Below are positions 35,866-46,191 of a stretch of 64,000 nucleotides of DNA, piece by piece. Origin of the DNA: Oenococcus sicerae (lineage in GTDB: Bacteria > Bacillota > Bacilli > Lactobacillales > Lactobacillaceae); assembly GCF_004102045.2 (NCBI RefSeq), contig NZ_CP029684.2, forward strand, positions 1,240,001-1,304,000, written 5' to 3'. The notes under the pieces are model-generated. The model had not been told where the DNA came from. It ran no database searches and worked only from the letters and a program-made list of their open reading frames with translations. Position 1 is the first letter of the stretch. Each line of letters begins with the position of its first letter. Position numbers and translations under genes: made by a program.

Positions 35866-38298
35866 ATGAGTTACGATCACAAGGGAATTGAAAGAAAATG
35901 GCAGCATTATTGGGATGAACATCAGACCTTTAAAACTGCTCCTGAGAGCTCCGGGCAGCCGAAGTATTATGTCATGAATATGTTTCCTTATCCGTCGGGA
36001 CAAGGACTGCATGTTGGCCACCCGGAATCATACACAGCTACCGATATTATGGCGCGTTTTAAACGGATGAAAGGGTTTAATGTGTTACAACCGATGGGCT
36101 GGGATGCTTTCGGTCTGCCAGCTGAACAATATGCGATTAAAACTGGCCACAACCCGGCTGATTTTACAAATGAAAATATTAAACACTTCAAGGCGCAAAT
36201 CAAATCGCTGGGCTTTTCGTATGACTGGAATCGTGAAATTAATACGACTGATCCAGAATATTACAAATGGACACAATGGATTTTTGAACAGCTTTATAAA
36301 AAAGGTCTTGCTTATGAAGACGAAATTATGGTTAATTGGGCACCGGATTTCCCTGGCGGCGGCATCGTCGTTTCCAACGAAGAGGTGATCGACGGCAAAA
36401 CGGAACGTGGTGATTATCCTGTTTATCGTGTGCCGATGAAACAATGGGTCTTACGGATCACGAAATATGCTGATAGACTGCTCGAAGACTTAGATGACTT
36501 GGACTGGCCTGAAGCGATCAAAGAACAGCAGCGAAATTGGATCGGCCGATCAACAGGTGCCTCAGTATTTTTTAACGTTGATCAAAAATCCAACACACGA
36601 ATCGAAGTCTATACGACTCGACCAGACACACTTTTCGGTGCGACTTATATGGTTTTGGCACCGGAACACGAATTAGTCGACCAGATTACAACAGACGAGC
36701 AGCAAAGCGAAGTGGCAGCCTATAAAGCCAAAATTGCTTCTAAATCTGATTTAGAACGGACTGATCTGAACAAAAACAAAACTGGTGCTTTTACGGGTGC
36801 TTATGGTATTAACCCGATCAATGGTGAAAAAATACCGATCTGGATTGCCGATTATGTTTTAGCCAGCTATGGTACCGGCGCAATCATGGCTGTGCCAGCA
36901 CATGATGGTCGTGATTTTGAATTCGCTAAGAAATTTGATTTACCGATAAAGGCAGTTATTGCCGGCGGCGATATTTCACAAGAAGCCTATACAGGCGATG
37001 GCACACATATCAATTCGGGTTTTCTGGATGGTTTGAACAAACAAGATGCGATCGATGAAGCTGTTGCTTGGCTTGAAGAACATAAGGCAGGCCATAAACA
37101 GGTTAATTACAAATTGCGTGACTGGATTTTTTCCCGTCAGCGTTATTGGGGCGAACCGATTCCTGTGATTCATTGGGAAGATGGGACACAGACCTTGGTA
37201 CCTGAAGATCAGCTGCCTTTGCGTCTGCCGCATTTGAACCAAGAACAGATGAAACCATCCGGGACTGGCGAGTCACCGTTAGCTAACGCTGGTGACTGGT
37301 TGAATGTGACAGGCAAAGATGGACTGAAAGGCCGTCGCGAGACGAACACGATGCCGCAATGGGCAGGGTCGTCTTGGTATTTTCTGCGCTATATCGATCC
37401 GCATAATAGTAAAGTGTTAGCTGATCCGGAAAAATTGAAATATTGGATGAATGTTGATCTTTACGTTGGCGGTGCTGAACATGCTGTTTTGCATTTATTG
37501 TATGCACGCTTCTGGCACAAATTTCTCTATGATTTAGGCGTTGTGCCAACGAAAGAACCCTTCCAAAAGTTGGTTAACCAGGGGATGATCTTGGGCGAAA
37601 ATCATGAAAAAATGTCCAAGTCCAAAGGCAACGTTGTTAATCCTGATGATATCGTGAGCGCTTTTGGGGCTGACAGCTTGCGTGTCTATGAGATGTTCAT
37701 GGGACCTTTGACACAATCCAAGCCTTGGAACACAGATAGCTTAGCTGGCATTCGGCGCTATCTTGATCGTGTTTGGCGAATTTTCACGGATGATGGAGAC
37801 GGTCTTAATCCGGCAATCGTCAATGAAAATGACGGTAGTTTGGACAAAGTCTATAACCAAACCGTGAAAAAGGTGACCGACGATTACGCTGCAATGCATT
37901 TTAATACAGCAATTTCTCAAATGATGGTGTTTATCAACGAAACTTTCAAAGCCAAAAAACTGCCCAGAAAATATATGAATGCCTTTTTGCAGCTGCTCAA
38001 TCCGGTTGCACCGCATATCACAGAGGAGCTTTGGCAGAAAATGGGCCACGATAGTTCAATTACCTACACTGTTTGGCCAACTTACGATTCAAGTCAACTT
38101 GTGGAAGACCAAATTGAAATGGCTGTGCAGATCAATGGTAAAGTTCGAAGCAAATTAACAGCGTCAGTGCATATCTCGCGTGACGAATTAGCAAAACTGG
38201 CTGAGAATGATTTTGAAGTTCAAAAGTATATTGCTGGTAAAACAATTGTCAAATTAATTGCGATTCCCGGTAAAATCATCAATATCGTTGTGAAATGA
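35866..38298 (+). CDS. leuS: Leucyl-tRNA synthetase
   Basis: Class I synthetase, 810 residues. HIGH variant HVGH at about residue 49, CP1 editing domain ([12 protein letters not shown]), KMSKS at about 582 and a C-terminal anticodon-binding domain. AAGGAG before ATG 35866. Regulated by the Leu T-box upstream. Confidence 0.97.
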   Translation: MSYDHKGIERKWQHYWDEHQTFKTAPESSGQPKYYVMNMFPYPSGQGLHVGHPESYTATDIMARFKRMKGFNVLQPMGWDAFGLPAEQYAIKTGHNPADFTNENIKHFKAQIKSLGFSYDWNREINTTDPEYYKWTQWIFEQLYKKGLAYEDEIMVNWAPDFPGGGIVVSNEEVIDGKTERGDYPVYRVPMKQWVLRITKYADRLLEDLDDLDWPEAIKEQQRNWIGRSTGASVFFNVDQKSNTRIEVYTTRPDTLFGATYMVLAPEHELVDQITTDEQQSEVAAYKAKIASKSDLERTDLNKNKTGAFTGAYGINPINGEKIPIWIADYVLASYGTGAIMAVPAHDGRDFEFAKKFDLPIKAVIAGGDISQEAYTGDGTHINSGFLDGLNKQDAIDEAVAWLEEHKAGHKQVNYKLRDWIFSRQRYWGEPIPVIHWEDGTQTLVPEDQLPLRLPHLNQEQMKPSGTGESPLANAGDWLNVTGKDGLKGRRETNTMPQWAGSSWYFLRYIDPHNSKVLADPEKLKYWMNVDLYVGGAEHAVLHLLYARFWHKFLYDLGVVPTKEPFQKLVNQGMILGENHEKMSKSKGNVVNPDDIVSAFGADSLRVYEMFMGPLTQSKPWNTDSLAGIRRYLDRVWRIFTDDGDGLNPAIVNENDGSLDKVYNQTVKKVTDDYAAMHFNTAISQMMVFINETFKAKKLPRKYMNAFLQLLNPVAPHITEELWQKMGHDSSITYTVWPTYDSSQLVEDQIEMAVQINGKVRSKLTASVHISRDELAKLAENDFEVQKYIAGKTIVKLIAIPGKIINIVVK

Positions 38299-38305
38299 GA
38301 CGATG

Positions 38306-38338
38306 AAAAAGTTAAGTTATTTGGACTTAGCTTTTTTT
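38306..38338 (+). terminator. Terminator after leuS
   Basis: AAAAAGTTAAGT/ACTTAGCTTTTT (one wobble) plus T run. Confidence 0.88.
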
Positions 38339-38365
38339 ATTTGGTGGATTTTTCATCAAAACGAA

Positions 38366-38380
38366 CATTTTCAGAAATTT
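38366..38380. promoter_or_regulatory. CodY-box-like site upstream of oppA1
   Basis: CATTTTCAGAAATTT matches 13 of 15 positions of the CodY consensus AATTTTCWGAAAATT, about 120 bases before the promoter. CodY regulates opp in Lactococcus; whether this organism has CodY cannot be told from the window. Confidence 0.4.
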
Positions 38381-38484
38381 TGTAACAAATCTTTGATAAA
38401 CGTTCGCATTAGCTTGATACTTGCGTTTAATTTTTTTGTAATTGTTTTCAGCTTTGCTTTCTGTCATAAAAGCTCACATCTTAC

Positions 38485-38514
38485 TTGATTTTAAAAAGGA
38501 ATAGCGCCTATAAT
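38485..38514 (+). promoter_or_regulatory. Promoter of oppA1
   Basis: TTGATT (38485-38490), 18-base spacer ending AATAGCGCC, TATAAT (38509-38514). Nearly the same promoter stands before oppA2. Confidence 0.85.
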
Positions 38515-38584
38515 AACGCAATTTTATTTTCGTTTAATTTTTGTATTTTTTGGATGAAATGAGAAGGGGAGGAGATAATAATTA

Positions 38585-40249
38585 ATGGCAAAAAAGAAAA
38601 AATGGTCAACCGGTAAAAAAGCCGGTATTACAGCTTTAGCTGCAGTGATCGTTGTCGGTGGCATTGTAGGTGGTGTTTCACTGACTAGCAGCAAGAAAAC
38701 ATCTAACGTATTAAACGAATATCTGGGTGCAGATATGACGACGCAGGATCTATCACAAATGACTGATAGTTACGCGTTTGAAGTAGCGGGGAACGATCAG
38801 GAAGGGCTGCTTTCTCGTAAACCTAATGGTTCGCCCAAAGCTGGTTTAGCCAAGACTTGGTCACATTCAAAAGATGGTCTGACATGGACTTTTCATTTGC
38901 GTAGTGGCTTGAAATGGTCTAACGGCGACGCCTTAACAGCAGCTGACTTTGTTTATGGCTGGCAGCGGACAGTTAATCCAAAGACGGCTAGCCAGTATGC
39001 TTATATCTATTCGGGCATCAAAAATGCCGATGCGATCAATGCTGGCAAGAACAAAGATCTCAGTTCTTTGGGTATCAAAGCAGTCAACAAAACCACTTTG
39101 GTTGTGACGTTGGAACATCCAATGCCGCAGTTTGAAAACTTGATGGCTTTCCCAGTCTTCTTTGCTCAAGACAAAAAGTTTGAAACACCACTTGGCAAAA
39201 AAGTTGGTACGAGTGCAGCTAAACAAGTTTATAGCGGACCTTACAAGTTCGTTGGCTGGAATGGTTCCAACAAAAAGTTTAAGTTAGTCCCTAACAAAAA
39301 CTATTGGAATGCTAAAAACGTTAAAAATGATGGTGTGAACTATCGTGTTATTACTGACCCGACGGCGAGTCTGGCTCTTTACAACAAAGGACAGCTGGAT
39401 TCGGTCACATTATCCACACCTGAACAAATCAAAAAATATAAAAACTCTAAAAAACTCACAGTTGTGCCGCAGTCTGGAACCAACTACATCGAGTACAACC
39501 AGACTGGTAAAGTTGCTGGTCTTAAAAATATCAAGATCCGTGAAGCTTTGAATCTAGCAACTGATCGTAAAACGATTGCAAGTTCAATTTCTGAAGGACT
39601 CGATACAGCAGCGACTGGATTTACACCAGCCGGATTGGCCCTCACCTCAACGGGTGGCGACTTCGCTAAAGCAGCTGCCAAGGCTACGGCCTATAGTTAC
39701 AGTATTGCCAAAGCTAAGAAACTGTTTGCGGAAGGTCTTAAAGAAGAAGGCTTGACTAAACTGACTTTGACCATTGAAGCGACTTCGGATTCTGCTGTTG
39801 CTAAGCCAACTCTCGATACGATCCAACAGTCATGGCAGCAGCTGCCAGGTTTGACAGTTAAAGAGAAACTTGTACCCTTCAAACAGCGTTTGCAAGATCA
39901 AGAAAATAGTAATTTCCAGGTTATGCTTGCTGCTTGGTACGCTGATTATGCCGAACCACAAACTTTCCTGAATCTATTTGTTACTGGAGGTCCTAACAAC
40001 GATGGCAAGTGGACTAATAAGGCCTTTGATCAAACAATTACTGATGCGACGACAACGAATGCTTTGAATGCTAAAGCACGAACTGCTAATGAAGTTAAAT
40101 CAGAGAAAATTTTGTATGATCAGTCGGCTATGAATCCGGTTTATTGGGTCAACTCAGCTGTTTTGTCCAATTCAAAAGTGAAGAACGTACATTTCTTCTC
40201 TTCAGGATCTAGTTATTATTACATGGACGCTTACCGGACATCTAAGTAA
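38585..40249 (+). CDS. oppA: Oligopeptide-binding protein, copy 1
   Basis: Family-5 extracellular solute-binding protein of 554 residues that delivers peptides to OppBCDF. N terminus is strongly basic (MAKKKKWSTGKKAG) with a hydrophobic segment at about 13-32 but no cysteine lipobox, so it is not a standard lipoprotein. SBP5 landmarks: TWTFHLRSGLKWSNGDALTA, DFVYGWQRTVNP, SGPYKFVGWNG. A central block is identical at DNA level to oppA2. Ribosome site AGGAGA at 38570. Confidence 0.93.
   Translation: MAKKKKWSTGKKAGITALAAVIVVGGIVGGVSLTSSKKTSNVLNEYLGADMTTQDLSQMTDSYAFEVAGNDQEGLLSRKPNGSPKAGLAKTWSHSKDGLTWTFHLRSGLKWSNGDALTAADFVYGWQRTVNPKTASQYAYIYSGIKNADAINAGKNKDLSSLGIKAVNKTTLVVTLEHPMPQFENLMAFPVFFAQDKKFETPLGKKVGTSAAKQVYSGPYKFVGWNGSNKKFKLVPNKNYWNAKNVKNDGVNYRVITDPTASLALYNKGQLDSVTLSTPEQIKKYKNSKKLTVVPQSGTNYIEYNQTGKVAGLKNIKIREALNLATDRKTIASSISEGLDTAATGFTPAGLALTSTGGDFAKAAAKATAYSYSIAKAKKLFAEGLKEEGLTKLTLTIEATSDSAVAKPTLDTIQQSWQQLPGLTVKEKLVPFKQRLQDQENSNFQVMLAAWYADYAEPQTFLNLFVTGGPNNDGKWTNKAFDQTITDATTTNALNAKARTANEVKSEKILYDQSAMNPVYWVNSAVLSNSKVKNVHFFSSGSSYYYMDAYRTSK
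38839..39341 (+). repeat. 503-bp block identical to 40664-41166
   Basis: The two oppA genes are base-for-base identical over this block by direct comparison, while the flanks differ clearly. Signals recent gene conversion or unequal exchange. Confidence 0.93.
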
Positions 40250-40311
40250 GTACGGCGCTTGGTCTTTCATCCATTCAGTAGTTAATGAAATTTGTTTTCG
40301 TTATTTGCTAC

Positions 40312-40341
40312 TTGATTTTTGTTTCAAATAGCGCATATAAT
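40312..40341 (+). promoter_or_regulatory. Promoter of oppA2
   Basis: TTGATT (40312-40317), 18-base spacer ending AATAGCGCA, TATAAT (40336-40341). Duplicate of the oppA1 promoter. No clear terminator lies between the two genes. Confidence 0.85.
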
Positions 40342-40406
40342 GGTGCAATTTTGTTTTCACTTTTTGGGTGAGAAATGAGATGCAATTCAAGGGAGAAAAT
40401 TGATTT

Positions 40407-42071
40407 ATGGCAAAAAAGAAAAAATGGTCAACCGGTAAAAAAGCCGGTATTACAGCTTTAGCTGCAGTGATCGTTGTCGGTGGCATTGTAGGTGCTACTC
40501 AGTTGTCTAGCAAACCTGCTACAAGCACAAATATTTTAAATGAGTATTTGCCAACTGATATGACGACTCAAGATTTGTCGCAGATGACAGATCAATATGC
40601 CTTTCAAGTCGCAGGCAATGTCCAGCAGGGACTGTTGTCAAGAAAGTCCAATGGTTCAGCATCAGCTGGTTTAGCCAAGACTTGGTCACATTCAAAAGAT
40701 GGTCTGACATGGACTTTTCATTTGCGTAGTGGCTTGAAATGGTCTAACGGCGACGCCTTAACAGCAGCTGACTTTGTTTATGGCTGGCAGCGGACAGTTA
40801 ATCCAAAGACGGCTAGCCAGTATGCTTATATCTATTCGGGCATCAAAAATGCCGATGCGATCAATGCTGGCAAGAACAAAGATCTCAGTTCTTTGGGTAT
40901 CAAAGCAGTCAACAAAACCACTTTGGTTGTGACGTTGGAACATCCAATGCCGCAGTTTGAAAACTTGATGGCTTTCCCAGTCTTCTTTGCTCAAGACAAA
41001 AAGTTTGAAACACCACTTGGCAAAAAAGTTGGTACGAGTGCAGCTAAACAAGTTTATAGCGGACCTTACAAGTTCGTTGGCTGGAATGGTTCCAACAAAA
41101 AGTTTAAGTTAGTCCCTAACAAAAACTATTGGAATGCTAAAAACGTTAAAAATGATGGTGTGAACTTCCAAGTCATCACCGATGCAACAGCACCAGTTGC
41201 CTTGTTTAATAAAGGCCAGCTCGACCAAACAACTTTGGGTACACCAGAGCAGATCAAAAAGTATAAGAACTCTAAGGACCTAAAAATCAATAGTGGTTCT
41301 CGTACAGATTATATTGAATATAATCAGACTGGCCAAGTTAAGGCTTTGACCAATGCTAAGATCCGTGAAGCTTTGAATCTAGCAACTGACCGTAAGTCCA
41401 TTTCTCAAGCTATTTCTGAAGGACTCGATACAGCAGCGACTGGTATGACGCCGTCTGGCTTGGCCCTCACCTCAACGGGTGGCGACTTCGCCAAAGCAGC
41501 TGCCAAGGCTACGGCCTATAGTTACAGTATTGCCAAAGCTAAGAAGCTGTTTGCGGAAGGTCTTAAAGAAGAAGGCTTGACTAAACTGACTTTGACAGTC
41601 GAAGCTTCTTCTGATTCATCGACAACTAAGCCAACTCTCGATACGATCCAACAGTCATGGCAGCAGCTGCCAGGTTTGACAGTTAAAGAAAAGTTCGTGC
41701 CTTTCAAACAGCGTTTGCAAGATGCGATCAATCATAACTTTGATGTTCTTTTAACTGCTTGGGGAGCTGATTATGCCGAACCACAAACTTTCCTGAATAT
41801 GTTTGTGACAGATGGTCCTAACAACGATGGCAAGTGGACTAATAAGGCCTTTGATCAAACAATTACTGATGCGACGACAACGAATGCTTTGAATGCTAAA
41901 GCACGAACTGCTAATGAAGTTAAATCAGAGAAAATTTTGTATGATCAGTCGGCTGTTAACCCAATTGATTGGATGAATGCAGCTGTTCTTTCTAATCCTA
42001 AAGTGAAGGGTGTTCAGTATTTCTCTTCTGGCGCTCCTTACTATTATTGGAATGCTTATCGTACTAAGTAA
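40407..42071 (+). CDS. oppA: Oligopeptide-binding protein, copy 2
   Basis: 554-residue paralogue of the gene upstream. The first 29 residues are identical (including DNA), residues about 90-253 are encoded by the identical 503-bp block, and the C-terminal region GPNNDGKWTNKAFDQTITD to KSEKILYDQSA is also shared. Differences concentrate at residues about 30-85, 254-310 and 400-460, parts that shape ligand binding, so the two may accept different peptides. No lipobox. Followed by a hairpin, then oppB. Confidence 0.93.
   Translation: MAKKKKWSTGKKAGITALAAVIVVGGIVGATQLSSKPATSTNILNEYLPTDMTTQDLSQMTDQYAFQVAGNVQQGLLSRKSNGSASAGLAKTWSHSKDGLTWTFHLRSGLKWSNGDALTAADFVYGWQRTVNPKTASQYAYIYSGIKNADAINAGKNKDLSSLGIKAVNKTTLVVTLEHPMPQFENLMAFPVFFAQDKKFETPLGKKVGTSAAKQVYSGPYKFVGWNGSNKKFKLVPNKNYWNAKNVKNDGVNFQVITDATAPVALFNKGQLDQTTLGTPEQIKKYKNSKDLKINSGSRTDYIEYNQTGQVKALTNAKIREALNLATDRKSISQAISEGLDTAATGMTPSGLALTSTGGDFAKAAAKATAYSYSIAKAKKLFAEGLKEEGLTKLTLTVEASSDSSTTKPTLDTIQQSWQQLPGLTVKEKFVPFKQRLQDAINHNFDVLLTAWGADYAEPQTFLNMFVTDGPNNDGKWTNKAFDQTITDATTTNALNAKARTANEVKSEKILYDQSAVNPIDWMNAAVLSNPKVKGVQYFSSGAPYYYWNAYRTK
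40664..41166 (+). repeat. Second copy of the 503-bp identical block
   Basis: Partner of 38839-39341, offset 1825 bases. Confidence 0.93.
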
Positions 42072-42081
42072 GTTGATTTTC

Positions 42082-42109
42082 GGGGAAACTGCTATATCGG
42101 GTTTTCTCC
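42082..42109 (+). repeat. Intercistronic hairpin oppA2-oppB
   Basis: GGGGAAAC pairs with GTTTTCTCC (one wobble, one bulge) around a 12-base loop. No T run; may reduce readthrough to the membrane genes or stabilise oppA mRNA. Confidence 0.5.
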
Positions 42110-42134
42110 TACATAATTCAAAAAGGGAAAAGGC

Positions 42135-43064
42135 ATGGCTAAATATATTTTAAAAAGAATAGCAATGATGATTTTGACGATCTTCATTGTAACTGCGTTG
42201 ACTTTCATCTTGATGCAGTGGATGCCGGGTTCACCATTTAACAACCCTAAGCTATCCGCTTCACAGATCGCGCTTTTAAATAAGCAGTATGGTTTGGATA
42301 AACCTGTGTGGCAGCAGTTCTTAAATTATTTAGTGAATGCGCTACATTTTAATTTTGGTACCTCTTATATCAACACTGGTCAAAGCGTTAGCTTAATGAT
42401 CGGGCAGCGCTTGCCTGTTTCTATGCAGCTTGGCCTGCAGGCTCTGATTATTGGTGTTCCTTTGGGCATGTGGATCGGCACTTACCAAGCAATGCGCAAG
42501 AACACAGCTCGTGATTATTCTTTGAGTGTTCTAACATTGTTTTTTACAGCTTTACCAGATTTCCTACTAGCCATGCTGTTAATGCTTTTCTTTGCGATCG
42601 ATATACCAATTTTCCCAATTACAGGTTGGGATTCTTGGATGTCTAGTGTACTGCCGACCTTAGCTTTGGGCATGGGCGTTATCGCTTTCGTTGCTCGTTT
42701 TAGTCGTTCGCAGACGATTGAGACCTTAAATTCTGATCAGATTCAGTTAGCCTACGCTAAAGGTTTAGATGAAGGTCAGGTAATTATGAAACACGCTGTC
42801 AGGAATTCCTTGATTCCAGTCCTGACTTTGCTTGGTCCCTTAACCGCTAATTTGCTGACTGGCTCAGCTTTAGTAGAATCGATTTTTTCAATACCAGGAA
42901 TTGGAAACCAGTTTGTTTCTTCTATCTCTTCAAAAGACTTTCCAGTTATCATGGGTACGACGGTCGTATATACGGTTTTGCTGCAAGTGATGATCTTGTT
43001 AGGTGACATTGCAACGGCGATAGTGGATCCGAGAATTCGTTTGGGGGCAGACAACAATGACTGA
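42135..43064 (+). CDS. oppB: Oligopeptide ABC transporter permease OppB
   Basis: Membrane subunit, 309 residues, six helices. N terminus MAKYILKRIAMMILTIFIVTALTFILM region and the EAA loop (AYAKGLDEGQVIMKHAVRNSLIPVL, residues about 212-236) match OppB/DppB. AAAGGGAAAAGG before ATG. Overlaps oppC by eight bases. Confidence 0.95.
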   Translation: MAKYILKRIAMMILTIFIVTALTFILMQWMPGSPFNNPKLSASQIALLNKQYGLDKPVWQQFLNYLVNALHFNFGTSYINTGQSVSLMIGQRLPVSMQLGLQALIIGVPLGMWIGTYQAMRKNTARDYSLSVLTLFFTALPDFLLAMLLMLFFAIDIPIFPITGWDSWMSSVLPTLALGMGVIAFVARFSRSQTIETLNSDQIQLAYAKGLDEGQVIMKHAVRNSLIPVLTLLGPLTANLLTGSALVESIFSIPGIGNQFVSSISSKDFPVIMGTTVVYTVLLQVMILLGDIATAIVDPRIRLGADNND

Positions 43065-44070
43065 AAATAAATTCGAAGTTGTTGGAATTGAGAACAGTTC
43101 TGATAACGAAAAAATTCAAAAACCGTCGTTAACTTTTTGGCAGGATGCTTGGCGCCGTTTGAAGCTCAACAAAGTGGCCGTTGTTTCCATGTGGTTTTTG
43201 ATCGTAATCTCAGTTTTCACGATCATCATGGTACCTTTTTTAAGTCAAGATCAAGCCAACAAATTCAATCCAAATGAGATTTCAGTTTACAAGGATCTCC
43301 CACCAAAATCAGGTCTGCCGATTCCGGGCTGGGAAGGCAAGCATGCTGGTAGTGATGTATATGAAGAACAAGGCGTTCCTGCTAGCAAGAATTTTATTTT
43401 AGGTACTGATGATACCGGTCGCTCAGTCGCAAAAAGAGTGATTGTTGGTATTCGTATTTCATTGACGATCGCGCTAGTTGCCTCGCTAGGAGACTTGGTT
43501 ATCGGTGTTGCCTATGGTGTTTATTCAGCTTGGAAGGGCGGCTGGATCGATATTATTCTGCAGCGTTTTATTGAAATTTTAAGTTCAATTCCATTTATTG
43601 TTATCGTAACGTTATTTACACTTTTGCTTGGCGCTGGTATCTGGTCGGTTATTATTTCGCTCATTTTAAGCGGCTGGACAAATATGGCTCGCCAAATTCG
43701 TGCTCAGACCCTGTCGGTTAAGGAACAGGACTATGTATTAGCGGCAACTGTTTTGGGTGAAAGTCCGATCAAGATCGCACTTAAGCATATTATTCCAAAT
43801 ATCAGTTCAACGATCATTGTTCAATTGATGATGACGATCCCTCAGTCAATTACTTCTGAAGCGATTTTATCAGCCCTTGGTTTAGGCGTTCAGCCGCCAA
43901 CCTCATCCCTTGGTTCGATGATCAATGATGCCCGCAATGAATTGCAGTATTATCCTTATTTGATCTTCATTCCCGGAACGGTACTTGTTTTGATTTCGTT
44001 AGCATTTTATCTTTTTGGTGATGGTTTACGGGATGCATTTGATCCAAAGAGCAGTGGTCAAGGAGATTAA
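43057..44070 (+). CDS. oppC: Oligopeptide ABC transporter permease OppC
   Basis: 337 residues with the longer N-terminal cytosolic part typical of OppC, one helix, an extracellular insert, the LGTDDTGRSV motif (residues about 112-121) and EAA loop DYVLAATVLGESPIKIALKHIIPN. Ends one base before oppD. Confidence 0.95.
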   Translation: MTENKFEVVGIENSSDNEKIQKPSLTFWQDAWRRLKLNKVAVVSMWFLIVISVFTIIMVPFLSQDQANKFNPNEISVYKDLPPKSGLPIPGWEGKHAGSDVYEEQGVPASKNFILGTDDTGRSVAKRVIVGIRISLTIALVASLGDLVIGVAYGVYSAWKGGWIDIILQRFIEILSSIPFIVIVTLFTLLLGAGIWSVIISLILSGWTNMARQIRAQTLSVKEQDYVLAATVLGESPIKIALKHIIPNISSTIIVQLMMTIPQSITSEAILSALGLGVQPPTSSLGSMINDARNELQYYPYLIFIPGTVLVLISLAFYLFGDGLRDAFDPKSSGQGD

Positions 44071-44071
44071 G

Positions 44072-45226
44072 ATGTCTGAAAAACCAATATTACAAGTTCA
44101 AAATTTATCAGTGGAATTTCATACTTATGCTGGCACGATCAAAGCGATTCGCGACGTCTCTTTTGATTTAAATCAAGGTGAAACGTTGGCAATCGTTGGT
44201 GAGTCAGGCTCTGGCAAATCAGTGACGACGCATACTTTGATGGGTTTGAATGCCAGCAATGCTTCAATTTCAACTGGCCATATATTTTATAAAGGCAAGG
44301 ATTTATTGAAGTTCAGCGAGGAGGAATTTGAGGAACTCCGCGGTGGCGAAGTGGCCATGATTTTTCAAGATCCGATGACTAGTCTTGATCCCACAATGAA
44401 GATCGGCAAACAAATCATGGAAGTGATTTTACTGCATGATGATGACGCTGATGATAAGTCAGCGGCTAGCCGAGCTCTGGAATTGATGAAACAAGTTGGC
44501 ATTCCACAAGCCGAAGAACATTTTGATGATTATCCGCATGAATGGTCTGGCGGCATGCGTCAACGTGCGGTTATTGCAATTGCCTTGGCTGGCAATCCGG
44601 ATATTTTAATCGCTGATGAACCAACTACGGCTTTAGATGTTACGATCCAAGCCCAGATTCTGCATCTGATGAAAAAGATTCAGACTGAAATTGATTCTTC
44701 GATTATTTTCATTACACATGACCTTGGTGTAGTGGCTGGCATGGCTGACAAAGTCGCTGTCATGTATGCGGGCCAAATTGTGGAATATGGGTCAACTGAA
44801 GAAATTTTCTATAATCCGCAACATCCTTATACTTGGGGCCTGTTGAATTCTATGCCGACAACTGATTTAGCGACAACTGAATTGGCTTCGATCCCTGGTA
44901 CACCGCCGGATTTATTGAATTTACCGAAGGGTGATCCGTTTGCGCCGAGAAATCAGTATGCTTTGGATATTGATTATGAGGAACAACCACCATTTTTTCA
45001 GCTTAGTGCGACTCATTTTGCCGCTACTTGGCTTTTGGATAAACGTGCACCTAAAGTGACACCGCCTGCATCAATATTGAAACGTTGGCATCGTTGGAAA
45101 CAGCTGGCTAGTCAAGGCGGTTTGCCAAAGATTTCCAAATATGGTGTAGCTGGACAGAACAAAACGGCTAAGGATACGGCATCCTTACGCACTGACGCTA
45201 AGTCGGCTGAAAAGGGGGATCTATGA
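44072..45226 (+). CDS. oppD: Oligopeptide ABC transporter ATP-binding protein OppD
   Basis: 384 residues. Walker A GESGSGKS near 41, signature WSGGMRQR near 160, Walker B ILIADEPTTALD near 179, and the C-terminal oligopeptide-type extension (PLLxxP region) although the terminal cysteine cluster common in OppD is not visible. AAGGAG precedes ATG 44072; upstream in-frame codons lie in oppC. ATGA overlap with oppF. Confidence 0.95.
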   Translation: MSEKPILQVQNLSVEFHTYAGTIKAIRDVSFDLNQGETLAIVGESGSGKSVTTHTLMGLNASNASISTGHIFYKGKDLLKFSEEEFEELRGGEVAMIFQDPMTSLDPTMKIGKQIMEVILLHDDDADDKSAASRALELMKQVGIPQAEEHFDDYPHEWSGGMRQRAVIAIALAGNPDILIADEPTTALDVTIQAQILHLMKKIQTEIDSSIIFITHDLGVVAGMADKVAVMYAGQIVEYGSTEEIFYNPQHPYTWGLLNSMPTTDLATTELASIPGTPPDLLNLPKGDPFAPRNQYALDIDYEEQPPFFQLSATHFAATWLLDKRAPKVTPPASILKRWHRWKQLASQGGLPKISKYGVAGQNKTAKDTASLRTDAKSAEKGDL

Positions 45227-46143
45227 CTGCAAAGAAAATACTTGAAGTTAAGAACCTAAATCTCGCTTTTAATGCTGGCAAAGCCAATGAAGTCAAAGCC
45301 ATCAGCAATGTGAGTTTTGATATATATGAAGGAGAGGTTTTCGGCCTAGTAGGTGAATCTGGTTCAGGCAAAACAACGATCGGCCGTACGATTTTAAAAC
45401 TATATACACCTCAATCAGGCGAGATCACGTTTGAAGACCATAACGTTTTAAAGATGAGTGCCTCTGAATTAAAAACTTTTCGTAAAGATGCTCAGATGAT
45501 TTTTCAAGATCCTCAGGCGAGTTTAAATGGTCGTATGAAGATCAAGGATATTATCGCTGAAGGAATCGATATTCATCATTTAGCCGCAGATAAGAACGAT
45601 CGTGATGTGCAGGTTGAACGTTTATTGGAATTAGTTGGTTTGAATAAAGATCATTCTAGCCGTTATCCATATGAGTTTTCTGGTGGCCAAAGACAACGCA
45701 TTGGTATTGCCCGAGCACTAGCTGTCCGACCAAAGTTTATCGTTGCTGATGAACCTATCTCGGCTTTGGATGTTTCGATTCAAGCTCAAGTTGTTAATTT
45801 GATGAAAAAACTACAAAAGCAGGAAAAGCTGACTTACTTGTTTATTGCACATGATCTATCTATGGTCAAATATATCTCTGACCGTATCGGCGTGATGCAT
45901 TGGGGCAAAATTTTGGAGATCGGCACTTCTGATGAGGTTTATGGACATCCGATTCATCCATATACCAAAAGTCTTTTAAGCGCTATTCCGATTCCAGACC
46001 CAGAAGCAGAATTGGCACGTCAGCCGATCGACTATGATCCTTCGATCGAGACAGATGGCCAAAAACGCACAATGCACGAGATCCAGCCTGGTCATTTAGT
46101 TCTTTCTACCGATGAAGAAGCAGCGGAATTCATGAAGGGTTAA
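45223..46143 (+). CDS. oppF: Oligopeptide ABC transporter ATP-binding protein OppF
   Basis: 306 residues. Walker A GESGSGKTT near 46, signature FSGGQRQRIGIARAL near 150 and Walker B FIVADEPISALD near 173. Completes the Opp system. OppF-type lacks the long C-terminal tail of OppD. Confidence 0.95.
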   Translation: MTAKKILEVKNLNLAFNAGKANEVKAISNVSFDIYEGEVFGLVGESGSGKTTIGRTILKLYTPQSGEITFEDHNVLKMSASELKTFRKDAQMIFQDPQASLNGRMKIKDIIAEGIDIHHLAADKNDRDVQVERLLELVGLNKDHSSRYPYEFSGGQRQRIGIARALAVRPKFIVADEPISALDVSIQAQVVNLMKKLQKQEKLTYLFIAHDLSMVKYISDRIGVMHWGKILEIGTSDEVYGHPIHPYTKSLLSAIPIPDPEAELARQPIDYDPSIETDGQKRTMHEIQPGHLVLSTDEEAAEFMKG

Positions 46144-46191
46144 CTGCTTTTTTTATTGCGCTTTTTTAGTAGAATGTAAACAGCGATTCTT

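Noticed and set aside
38933-39226. Identical leftward ORFs of 97 codons in both oppA genes
   Set aside because: Identity comes from the 503-bp duplicated block; they are antisense shadows.
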